From Eukaryota sp. TZLM1-RC (taxonomy: Eukaryota > Metamonada: BaSk clade): DNA of 64,000 bases. Within the stretch, counting starts at the first letter, position 1; every line of letters starts with the position of its first letter. This document shows, one piece after another, positions 44,980 through 53,522 of this stretch. The stretch covers positions 2,212,550-2,276,549 of the forward strand of contig JAUPSS010000004.1 of assembly GCA_040285825.1 (NCBI GenBank), given 5' to 3'. Below the pieces are notes generated by a model. That model was not told the DNA's origin. It saw only the letters and a list, made by a program, of their open reading frames with translations, and ran no database searches. Made by a program: the position numbers and the translations under genes.

Positions 44980-45495
44980 TTTTTAGTATTTAGGTTGATG
45001 AAGATACTGTGATTTCTTTTGGTCGAAATAGGGGTGATTTAATGCTTGAAGGTCTTGAAAGTACTACCATTATTACGGATGTGAGATCCACTGATGTGTG
45101 TAATGATTCATTTATACCAATGGCTCAATCAAAATATAAGGACCTCTTATCTGTTTTCCTAAATAGCCAAAATTGAGAATCATAAAGCAAAATTGCTATG
45201 CTTGGATGCAGATTCGCATATTCATTATGTCCTCTGTCCATTTGCAGTTTCCCTTCATGGCTCGATTGGACCTCTTGCTGTATCTTTCTTGGAGCATTTT
45301 GTTGAAATTGTGAAACAACGTACTGGAAGAGTTTTTGACAAGAGTTTTTGGCAAAACAGAATTGTATTTTCAATTTTCAAAGGTGTTGTTCCCTTATTAT
45401 CTTCTGCTTTGTTATCTCTTGGAAGCTTTTATGAAAAGAAAACTTTCAGCCAATTCTTCTCGGCTGATTTGGGTTATGAAGATTTAGAATTTTAA
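44980..45495 (+). pseudogene. R-C retrotransposon endonuclease/C-terminus, right arm
   Basis: The segment reads RGDLMLEGLESTTIITDVRS (RLE core, near 45030-45090), then a frame change into 45193-45495 with DSHIHYVLCPFAVSLHGSIG, FWQNRIVFSIFKG and DLGYEDLEF. RT and zinc knuckle are missing, so it is a 5'-truncated insertion that was already in the arm before duplication. Confidence 0.8.
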
Positions 45496-45890
45496 CTTTG
45501 TCATATAGCTTTTTATTGAAATAAATCATATATATCAAAAAAAAGTAGTATTTTCCACAAAACAAACTAGTTTTGTACTGTAGTTGACGTTTGTAAGTTC
45601 AGAATGCTTTCCGTCAAATAGACCTGTGATTTAATTGATTTAGCTTGAGTAAATGGATAAGCTTAATCACTATGATTTTGTACATTACATAGTTGAATTC
45701 TGCTAAATCTCATAAGGGAGGCGGTGCAGGTTTATGAGGAAAGGGAGTTGACAGAAAGATTCACGAATGGAGCGACATAGATTGAAAGAATTAGGCCACG
45801 GTGATTCTGAAGGGGATTATTGTTGAAACCCAATAGACACCAAAGGTTTTTAATGTCAAAAAGTGAAAACATTAAAGAATTCTTGCTCTG

Positions 45891-46136
45891 TGGTTGATTT
45901 CTATGTTGAATACAATTCCCCCAAACATTCCCAATTTCAGTTTTCCCCCAAAACTCCCCCAAACAATATACTATTGTGGATATAATCCCATTGCCCAATC
46001 TTTTGTTATGTCTCTTTCTGCTCACCGCATCAATTCCGATGCTTTGCTTTCTTTTGGATCTGACTATGAGAAAGTTGGAGCTAGTGTTTTTGTTTTGGAA
46101 GAGATGGATTTTTTAGATGTTGATTTATAGGTTTTT
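45891..46136 (+). mobile_element. R-A retrotransposon 3' tail, right arm
   Basis: Mirror of 31715-31960; frame 45894-46130, identical translation. Confidence 0.7.
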
Positions 46137-46300
46137 AATAACAAAATTGAAAAAAATATACACACCTTAAACATGTGGTCTGTGACATATTACAGTATGA
46201 ATGGAGATAATGTTAAGACATCATTGTGTCTGATTGAAGTAGAAGTGAGAAAATTGAAATTTGTTCATTATTTTGACTGGTTACCACACAGGTGAAAGTC

Positions 46301-46678
46301 TTAAAGCTGCATTGTGTCAGAATCATCAAACATGATTTGATGATTTTCAATCAAACAATCAGGATTTTTTTTATCTAGTATTGTTCTGTTGATATACCTC
46401 ATGGCAATTTCTGTCGATGCACGGGTATAGTATTCAACGAAGCAAAAACCGCATGGTTTGAGTGATTTCTTGTTGAGTCCCATAATGATACGTTTGATAC
46501 AAACAGCACGAGAGAAAAGAGCATGAATCTGCTCCTCTGATGTGTAAAAAGAAAGAATTCCGACATAAAGAGTAATAGTAGCTGCAAGCAAGGAGTCTAT
46601 CTCTTCCTTGGTTTTACCAGTCTGACGTAATCTATAGTAGTACTTGTGTTTGAAAATCTCCGACCCAACGGCCGACAT
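46301..46678 (-). CDS. nuclear cap-binding protein subunit 2 (CBP20) paralogue, C-terminally truncated
   Basis: CBP20 binds the m7G cap of nuclear transcripts together with CBP80. This 125-residue frame starts with ATG (MSAVGSEIFKHKYYYRL). It has RNP2 as [20 protein letters not shown] and RNP1 as [14 protein letters not shown], followed by [32 protein letters not shown] is a hallmark of CBP20. The cap-stacking Tyr within LYVG is present. After ILD the sequence diverges ([12 protein letters not shown]) and the DRxIRxDWD-type segment and Gly/Arg tail of CBP20 are absent, so cap binding is doubtful. It lies between Fanzor A and retrotransposon tails, which suggests a host gene or cDNA captured in a mobile block. 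No introns are seen. Confidence 0.8.
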   Translation of the reverse strand: MSAVGSEIFKHKYYYRLRQTGKTKEEIDSLLAATITLYVGILSFYTSEEQIHALFSRAVCIKRIIMGLNKKSLKPCGFCFVEYYTRASTEIAMRYINRTILDKKNPDCLIENHQIMFDDSDTMQL

Positions 46679-47038
46679 AAGTTGAGATTTGTGGTGTTAG
46701 AAGGCGTGAGCATAGTGTTATTTGTAGGGAGAAGGTTCTTAGTAGAGTAAGTGATGAAATGTTGTAAGTGATGAAATGAAATTCAATTATGAATCTGGGG
46801 AATGATGACAAACAACCCAACCAAACTCCACTCACCAACTTTTGTAACATGTAGTTCTTGTCTGAAGAAAGGAAAATATACAGAAAGCAATCTTGCACGA
46901 TATCTATCGTTAATAAACACTTGTAACTAACTTTACTTTGAATTGACAACTATAAGATTGATTGACTTCAACAAATTTTCAATTTTAGAAAATAAATTTT
47001 CAATCATTTCTGACTGTTTCCGTTCTGTGTTGACTGCC

Positions 47039-48891
47039 ATGGATAACGTTCTACAAACTACAACTGTGGGAGCGTCTGTCAACCAGTTCTTCGACTCAGA
47101 GGCACAAGAAGCTATGGAACGCTAGTTCCAAGTTCTTGCTAATATTGGAGCTCATGCTACTCACCTAGCACGACTTTTTGTGCTCCAATACCCAGAACAC
47201 TCTATGTGGCTTACTCAAAGCCAGTTCTGGAGCCTCTGTTTCGACTTTGTTTGCCAAAGTGAGCCTAAACAAAGGAGGCCATTTGAGAACCATCCTTTGG
47301 TTTACCAAGCGCTGCAACACCTTGTTCAGCACTTTTGGGCTTGGCGACCGCTGAATGAAACCACCTTAGCCGACGGTGGTAGATTTTGGTGTCTTTCCAC
47401 TCTTCTTGGCAGTCGAGCCATCCAACTGCGAGAAGCCTTTTGTCAGTTGCTTGCTGACGGCCCTGTTGTCTGGAAACGCAATTTTTTCAAGAGCTGTGTT
47501 CAGTTTCTCAATTGCCCCTGGCCCAAGAAGTACGCCGACTGTGTACTTCAAGGAATTCAGCCAGATGAGTCAATTTTACAATGGTATCAAGAAATACACC
47601 AGCATATCTCGGTCCATTGGCTCAATTTGACAGCCAACGCCTATATTGGTGGTGGTGAAAATTTGTTCGAAAATTCAATAGGAAACGAATGATTTTCCAT
47701 CAATATGGAATCTGCGGCAACAATCGTTCAATCTAGCTTGAACATTTTGACTTTTTTAGAAGATAACTGCCCTGATGTGATGAAAAGGCACTCTCTCACC
47801 ACTGTCCAGTTGGTCTTTATGCTTTTGCAGCAGAAGCTTATTTAACAAAACTAAATGCAAACAAAGAGCTTCTGAACAACCCTTATCTGTTTTTTGATAA
47901 ATCCAAATTTATTAACTATACCATTTTTTCAAATGGTGATTCTTTGCGGTTTACGTTTACCCAGAAGGAAAGAAAAACTTATAATAGGCCAAGTAAAGCG
48001 GAATTGGAGCCCAGGCGAGCCTCTGGAAATTATGTTTTTCATAACTCTGAAAGGAAACGAAAATCCATTGTCCATAGAACAGCAAATCCACAGAGAAGAC
48101 CGCGGTTACCAGTGGAACAACAGCCCAATTACAGAGATCCTGATGAAAATTTGTTTTTTGTAGCCATTGATCCCAACTACAGCAATCTTTGTGGTTGGAC
48201 TGCTGGTTCTTTCCGAAATTCTGCACCTGTTTTTGAACGTTCTGGACTGCTACTGAATCCAAAAGAACGAAGACTAAATCACCCTCCTCCTCTCACTCAA
48301 GCAACTCCTGATACTTATTCCGCTCAGAGCTTTCAAGAGTATCTGATTGAAATAAGTTTACCTTATGTTCTTGAATCTGAAGAAGAGCCTGAATATTCCT
48401 CAATTATGTCTGGAAATATGCAGCGTGGTGCAAGAAAAAAACTTAGAAGAAATAAGTTTGATTTTTTCATAATAAGGCAAAAGAGAATAACTAGTTTTAT
48501 TAACAAAATTTAACGCTTGTCTGAAGTAAGAAACACTATAGTTTGTTTCGGCAATGGCGGTGGTGGTCCATCTCGTCAATCTGTGAAATCCCCCCAAAAG
48601 AGATTTCTCAAACAAATCAAAAAACACTTTGAAAGCCTCAAAGTCGGGGACGAGTTGATGACCTCAGCAAAAGTGAATTGCTGTAAGGTCTTTCATAGAA
48701 AGATCTATCCTGATGACGGAAGGGTAAATAACGCTAAGTTCAATTGCCCTCGATGTCAGATCAACTGGTCTAGGGACATCTCAGCCTCCAGAAACCAGCT
48801 GGAGATTGTAATTAGTGAGTATTTCACTGGTACTAGTCCAGAACCATTCAGAAGGCCAAGGCGTGTGAGACGTCTAAGGAGACAGCAGTAG
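47039..48891 (+). pseudogene. Fanzor family A (TnpB-like nuclease), right-arm copy
   Basis: Fanzors are eukaryotic TnpB homologues, RNA-guided DNA nucleases carried by transposons. From the ATG at 47039 one frame runs through MDNVLQTTTVGASVNQF, WSLCFDFVCQSEPKQRR and LTANAYIGGGENLF. After a frame change near 47780-47845 come YAFAAEAYLTKLNANKELL and the RuvC-I motif AIDPNYSNLCGWTAGSF (Asp, near 48168). Then follow IVCFGNGGGGPSRQS, the RuvC-II motif VGDELMTSAKVNCC (Glu), a zinc finger completed by CPRCQ, and RuvC-III WSRDISASRN (Asp), with an Arg-rich C-terminus. About 617 codons, the usual Fanzor length. Defects: TAG at 47123-47125, TGA at 47690-47692, one frameshift, TAA at 48511-48513; otherwise open. 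It lies at the outer end of the arm. Confidence 0.85.
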
Positions 48892-49014
48892 CTTTTTAAT
48901 CAACGTATTTCCAAGGTGTTTAGTGTATACTAACCCTTGGTGCTGAGAAGTTTATTCAATTATTAGGGATATTTATTCAATATTCACTCTGTGTGAAATT
49001 CTCAGCTCCAACTG

Positions 49015-49290
49015 ATCAAATCTCGGTGACCACAGGAAGATCAGTCCGAATTTGTTGCACCGCTGCAGGGGTCAGCAGCGAGTTAAGTGCACAAGACCGA
49101 GTGAATACACGTGACACAGAGTGGGTGTCTGTCATGTAGTGAGAATAAACAGCTCATCTATCAAATTTTACACCTGTCACCCCATTTTCGACTTCTGGTT
49201 GCCTGTTCTGGGAGGTTTTTAACCCTCGACTTGGTTTTGGGAGGTTTTCACTATTCCCACACTTTCCCCTCACTTCATAAACTAGGTTCA
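49015..49290 (-). pseudogene. Fanzor B 5' end, third diverged copy
   Basis: The minus strand from about 49134 reads MTDTHSVSRVFTRSCALNSL and TPAAVQQIRTDLPVVTEI before breaking off at the right-arm junction. Upstream (49136-49290) matches the 5' flank of the arm copies (44421-44580), including TGTTCTGGGAGGTTTTT. Divergence from the arm copies is clear, so it is an independent, older copy. Confidence 0.8.
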
Positions 49291-49342
49291 TAAACTAGGT
49301 ATCCTTTGTAAAAGTTTCTGGAATTTCAACTCTATGTAACTC

Positions 49343-49805
49343 ATGAAAGACGCTCTCAGCATCATCAACAGATTAGTCCACGATACTTCTTTGTCTAAAG
49401 AACGTTTCTTTGTTGGTTTTGAGGATAGATTTGACGGTGTATTCTTACTCCCTCTCCACGATTTTCTTGCCTTATCTGTACCATCTCACAGAATTCGCTA
49501 CATATCTAAAGGAAACTCAATTCTCTGGTCTCGCATAAAACGAATCAACCTTATTGGCTCTGTTGCACCTTCTGTTTCTTTATTCTCATCTCCAACACCT
49601 GGTGTTCTCTCCCGATGTTTTCCTCCTCATGCTACTGGTAGAAAGAATTTCCAGTTACCCTTCTTCTCTAACATTGTTTCTTGTAGTGTAGGTGTTCATC
49701 ATACATTGGCACTCACTGCTTGTGGTAATTGCTATGGATTTGGTCTGAACAAATCTACCAATTAGGCAACAACTACCCCCAATTACAATATAAAAGTATT
49801 CAAAA
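49343..49805 (+). pseudogene. MJ1316-domain plus RCC1-repeat gene, truncated
   Basis: The ATG at 49343 opens 140 codons. The first 70 residues match the MJ1316/DUF504 RNA cyclic-group-end-recognition domain (VGFEDRFDGVFLLPLHDFLA, then HRIRYISKGNSILWSRIKRI). This is followed by an RCC1-repeat start SCSVGVHHTLALTACGNCYG FG near 49680-49745. A one-base shift at the end continues the RCC1 pattern as EQIYQLGNNYP before Fanzor A sequence begins at about 49815. The usual RCC1 propeller has seven repeats, so most is missing. It is probably a host gene cut by a mobile fragment. The pairing of the two domains is unusual. Confidence 0.65.
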
Positions 49806-49814
49806 ATCCTGATG

Positions 49815-50160
49815 TACATTCTCAGCAGCAAGGGTTAGTATACACTAAACACTTTGAAAATATGTTGATGGAAACAGCTACTACTATCTCCTTAGATGTC
49901 CTGCACGTCCTGGCCTTCGGACTGGTTCTGGCCTAGTACCAGTGAAATATTCACTAATTACAATCACCAGCTGGTTGCTGGGGCCTGAGATGTCCGTAGA
50001 CATTTGGTCTGACATCGTGGCCAATCGAACTTAGCGTAATTTACCCTTCCGCCATCGTGATATATCTTTTATCGTGAAAGACCTTACAGAAAGTCACTTT
50101 TGCTGATGTCATAAACTCGTCCCCACTTTGATATTTTCAAAGTGTTTTTGGATTTGTCAT
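49815..50160 (-). pseudogene. Fanzor A 3' end, third diverged copy
   Basis: Matches 28900-29230 at roughly five bases in six, including the post-ORF motif TTAGTATACACTAA. On the minus strand it reads the zinc-finger/RuvC-III zone with substitutions (DISGPSNQLVIVISEYFTGT) and an Arg-rich tail ending at a TAG/TAA region near 49880. It lacks everything upstream. Confidence 0.8.
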
Positions 50161-50559
50161 TTTGGTCCCCATCAAATTTATATAGGTTGAGGTCAATGTA
50201 TTAGGCAATGATCAATGTGCATCATTACTTAATAAACTGATAGTTCTATGAATATTCCAATGTCATAGGAGTTAAAGGTGTTACATTAACACGAAATCAC
50301 AACAACAGTGATTCATAGTCAAGCAGATCAACAAGGTATTGTCTAAAGTTTAGACTTGAAGTCATGTGTTTAAAAAACATATGAATGTTGTCACGCCTGT
50401 TGTGTACTATTTTTTATATATTTTGTTTATAATTAAAAATGTTTTTTATTTAAATAATTTAAAGAAGTGACTATCCGACACATATAACACTGTGGTAAAA
50501 TGATAATGGATCAACATCCTCCATAACACAATGGATTGAAGAATGTCAAGAACAGTTAT

Positions 50560-50790
50560 GAAACTTGACTCACCAGTATGACCTTATTAACCAACACATT
50601 GGTGATGGAAATGTTGATAGAGATGTTTCCACTCTTGAATCTAATACAGCATATCCCAGATTGATTGATTGTTGGAATAATAAACGCAATGAAGGTGCTT
50701 ATGCACTTGCTCGTGCTCTTGAATCAAATTCCACTCTGACTCATTGAAACTTGAGCCCAACAACATAAGCGATTAAGCTATATATATAAT
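50560..50790 (+). pseudogene. LRR (ribonuclease-inhibitor type) fragment
   Basis: The frame 50565-50747 reads LTHQYDLINQHIGDGNVDRD, then NKRNEGAYALARALESNSTL and THLNLS-like with a TGA (TH*NLSPTT). GAxALAxALxxNxTLTHLNLS is the signature of NOD/RNI-type LRR proteins. Only about one and a half repeats survive. A 40-bp AT repeat (TATATATATAATATATATAG, 50780-50822) follows and may mark the junction with the next gene. Confidence 0.6.
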
Positions 50791-50869
50791 ATATATAGTT
50801 ATCTATAGATAATTATATAATAATTTGGAACTTCCTGCCTGCAATCTTTATCACAGCATCGTCAATGAT

Positions 50870-53062
50870 ATGGAACGGTACACTATAACTCACAAACATT
50901 CTACACATGTTTGGTCTGCTAACCTGAAAACAACCAACGAAGCTGTTATAATCTGCCGTTCTTTAGTTGATTCTAATCTAGCTTACGATCGTGCCAACGC
51001 TCTCTTATCAGCTCACAAGCGTGGTGCTATTGCTGCTAAAGAATTCTTCTTTTCAGATGAGCATATCGGTCATGTGCTATATGCTATTGTCCCAGAATCT
51101 CTGGAGACAGTAGAAGACCTACTTGACAAACCCCTATCCACAGAAACCCGTCGAAACCTGGTCTTGTCCCTTTTCTCTTCTATCTCCACTCTCCACTCCT
51201 TTGGTACCTTTCATACTGATATAAGACCTGATACTCTGGCCGTCATCAACAACCACATCCTTCTCTCCCCTCTTTCTCTCTCTCCACGTCCTTCTTCTTC
51301 TCGACCCCCAAACCATCTTGCATACCTCCCACCAGAACAGCTTCTTCCTAATCCCAAAACCAACGCTTATCCACCCTTTGATTATTCAACTGATGTCTGG
51401 TCAGCGGCCATTGTCTCTCTACAACTTTTTAACACCTCCTCTCCCAGTATTCCTCTCTTCTCTTCTCCTGGCATTGCTGAACAAATTGCTAAAATGTTCA
51501 AAATCCTTGGTTTACCTTCCCCATCAGATCTTTCTTCCTTGCCACCCGAAGCAGCACGTCATCTTGTCAACTCAGTTAAGCCTACAGGACCCCCTCTCCT
51601 TCCCAGAATGTTGCTTTCTTATAAGCTCCCGGCTAGTGCGGTCTCTTGCTTCACTTCTGCATTAAAGTTTTGTCCTATCAAGAGGGCAAGTTGTCAAGAT
51701 GTGTTGAATTCAGATTTTTTGAAGAAGAGATCAGGGGTTGAGCTTGATACAGAACCTTCTATTTCTTTGCCAAGTAGACCTTTGATGACAAGTTTCAGTA
51801 GGTATTCTGGGAGTAACAGTGCGAATAGATCAAAAATAAGGGTCAAAAATACAGGGAAGGAGGTCAAAAACAGAAGGGAAAGTATCGACTCTACAGTGGG
51901 TTCTACAGTCTCTGAGGACGAAGCTGATGAATTATTGAATCTTTTCAATACCAATAGCGTTCCTTCACCATCACAATCCTTTTCTCATGGCGTTGATCAA
52001 TATTACAGTGGCAGTGAAAAAGGGTGGGGTCTATCAGAAAATACTGTCAAAACAGTACAGTTACATCAAAAAGAAGTCAACAGAAAGATTGATGATGAAG
52101 GTGAATTACTTACAGAGGAAGAAGCGGAAGAAGAAGATGGAATCAATGTTTCAGAGATTGTTGACGAATTGCTCAAAATTGCCGGGAAAATCAGAAAGTC
52201 AAGAAAATTCTTGAAGAAAGGTTCAGAATTCAGCGATCACGAGTCAACTAAAAATGATGAATCATGTGAGAGTGAAATATCAATAGATAATTCTGATTCC
52301 GCTGATTTTATTCAAAATGCCAATCTTTCACCAATACAATCATTACATCATTCGAGTACTTCCAGTAATTCGCCTGACTTAACTTTGGATTTCACTAGCA
52401 ACTCTTTGTCAAATCACTCTTTATCAAGATCATTTGATAATTCTTTGGAGATTTGTATCTCTGAAATTAAAAATTTTTCTTATTCTTTTTTAAAACAAAA
52501 CTCAATTGGTGAACTTTCCACAATAAGAGCTTGTATTTCTACTGTGGTGGTTGATTCTAACAATTCAAATACCAATGCCCCATCAAATAAGTCTGCCTAT
52601 TTCAAATTTAAATCAAATTTATTATCTGATAGGCTTTCAGCTAGCCCTAATGTTGAAGCCAAAGTACCAATTTCCACTTTTATTCTTTGCGATAAGGATC
52701 GTGAAGTGTCTTTGGAATTGACATTATTGGTGAATGGCAAGGTTCTTTCTGCCGCCACTGTTTGTTTAGATGCTTTGAGGTATCTATCTGAAGGCATTAA
52801 TGGATGGTATAATCTTTACCCATCAGAAACACGTAAGCACACGTCACCTGCCGGTCAAATTCATGTGATTGTGAAGGTTTTGAACTCTCTGTATTCATCA
52901 ATCCCTCCTGATGTGCCAAAAACGGCAACTGATTATGACAGTGATGGTCTTTTTCAACCAGTTTTTAATTCTCCTTTTTCAGAAAAAAATTATTCTGTTG
53001 ATGAAAATTTAGTGGATACAGAAGATTTTGTTAGTCAGTATCTGTGTGAATCTGTTAGCTGA
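50870..53062 (+). CDS. pseudokinase with C-terminal C2-like domain
   Basis: From the ATG at 50870 (a TTG-initiated frame opens 45 bases earlier but starts in AT-repeat) 730 residues. Residues about 10-290 follow a protein kinase fold: HTDIRPDTLAVINNHILLSP aligns with the HRD/catalytic loop, YLPPEQLLPN with APE, and DYSTDVWSAAIVSLQLF with helix F, then QIAKMFKILGLPSPSDL resembles CDK/CMGC kinases. The VAIK Lys is not present (AVIICRSL), HRD is HTD, the catalytic Asn is Asp, and no DFG is found, so catalysis is unlikely. A Ser/Glu-rich disordered region (about 300-540) follows. Residues about 550-690 have beta-strand pattern with ISTFILCDKDREVSLELTLL and GWYNLYPSETRKHTSPAGQI, resembling a C2 domain. 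Possibly a scaffold at membranes or at the basal body. Confidence 0.78.
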   Translation: MERYTITHKHSTHVWSANLKTTNEAVIICRSLVDSNLAYDRANALLSAHKRGAIAAKEFFFSDEHIGHVLYAIVPESLETVEDLLDKPLSTETRRNLVLSLFSSISTLHSFGTFHTDIRPDTLAVINNHILLSPLSLSPRPSSSRPPNHLAYLPPEQLLPNPKTNAYPPFDYSTDVWSAAIVSLQLFNTSSPSIPLFSSPGIAEQIAKMFKILGLPSPSDLSSLPPEAARHLVNSVKPTGPPLLPRMLLSYKLPASAVSCFTSALKFCPIKRASCQDVLNSDFLKKRSGVELDTEPSISLPSRPLMTSFSRYSGSNSANRSKIRVKNTGKEVKNRRESIDSTVGSTVSEDEADELLNLFNTNSVPSPSQSFSHGVDQYYSGSEKGWGLSENTVKTVQLHQKEVNRKIDDEGELLTEEEAEEEDGINVSEIVDELLKIAGKIRKSRKFLKKGSEFSDHESTKNDESCESEISIDNSDSADFIQNANLSPIQSLHHSSTSSNSPDLTLDFTSNSLSNHSLSRSFDNSLEICISEIKNFSYSFLKQNSIGELSTIRACISTVVVDSNNSNTNAPSNKSAYFKFKSNLLSDRLSASPNVEAKVPISTFILCDKDREVSLELTLLVNGKVLSAATVCLDALRYLSEGINGWYNLYPSETRKHTSPAGQIHVIVKVLNSLYSSIPPDVPKTATDYDSDGLFQPVFNSPFSEKNYSVDENLVDTEDFVSQYLCESVS

Positions 53063-53520
53063 TTTTAATCACTTATTCAATTCTTTTTTATTACTTTTTT
53101 CTATTCCAGTTTTTTTGCTTTTGTTATTATTTTAAATTTTTGTACCTTTATTTTCTTGTGCAGTAAATATTCAGTTTTTATTTATAAATTTTGTAATTTT
53201 CATAATGCTTTTCTTTCCTTATTGCGAAAGGCTATTCCAATACATTGCTCAGCAAAGGGGTCCGATAAACAAATAGAGTACAAACAGGGTAAGCCAAGGG
53301 AGGGAGGACGGGAGTAAGTAAGTAAATGAAATGGGTGTAAGATCATCTCGTTTGATTGAAATTTGAGGTTGTTGGGAAATCTTTTTTTTGGCTTTTAATC
53401 TCTTTACCTGGCCAACTTTTTGCTTGTACTCACTTTCTGGGTTGGTCTTTTTTTCAAAAACCTTTTTTTATCCAAACGAAATTGTTAAGAACTAAAAATC
53501 TATTTCTTCAAACTCTATTT
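53063..53520. other. intergenic, nothing recognised
   Basis: A T-rich 3' region of the pseudokinase gene followed by about 300 bases without open frames. Confidence 0.6.
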
Positions 53521-53522
53521 CC

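Larger units (their letters stand above)
42285..49014. repeat. right arm of a large inverted duplication
   Basis: Mirror of 28836-35622. The outer junction falls after CTCAGCTCCAACTG at 49001-49014; beyond it lies a diverged Fanzor B fragment, while the left arm abuts the coiled-coil gene promoter. The inner junction is gradual near 42285. The loop between arms (about 35.6-42.3 kb) carries two host genes. Confidence 0.93.

Noticed and set aside
47123-48513. Reassigned stop codons explaining in-frame TAG, TGA and TAA in Fanzor A
   Set aside because: Host genes in the window end with each of these codons: RAB24 and the pseudokinase in TGA, PKD2 and the penta-EF-hand gene in TAG, hydrogenase and the UBE2D-like gene in TAA.
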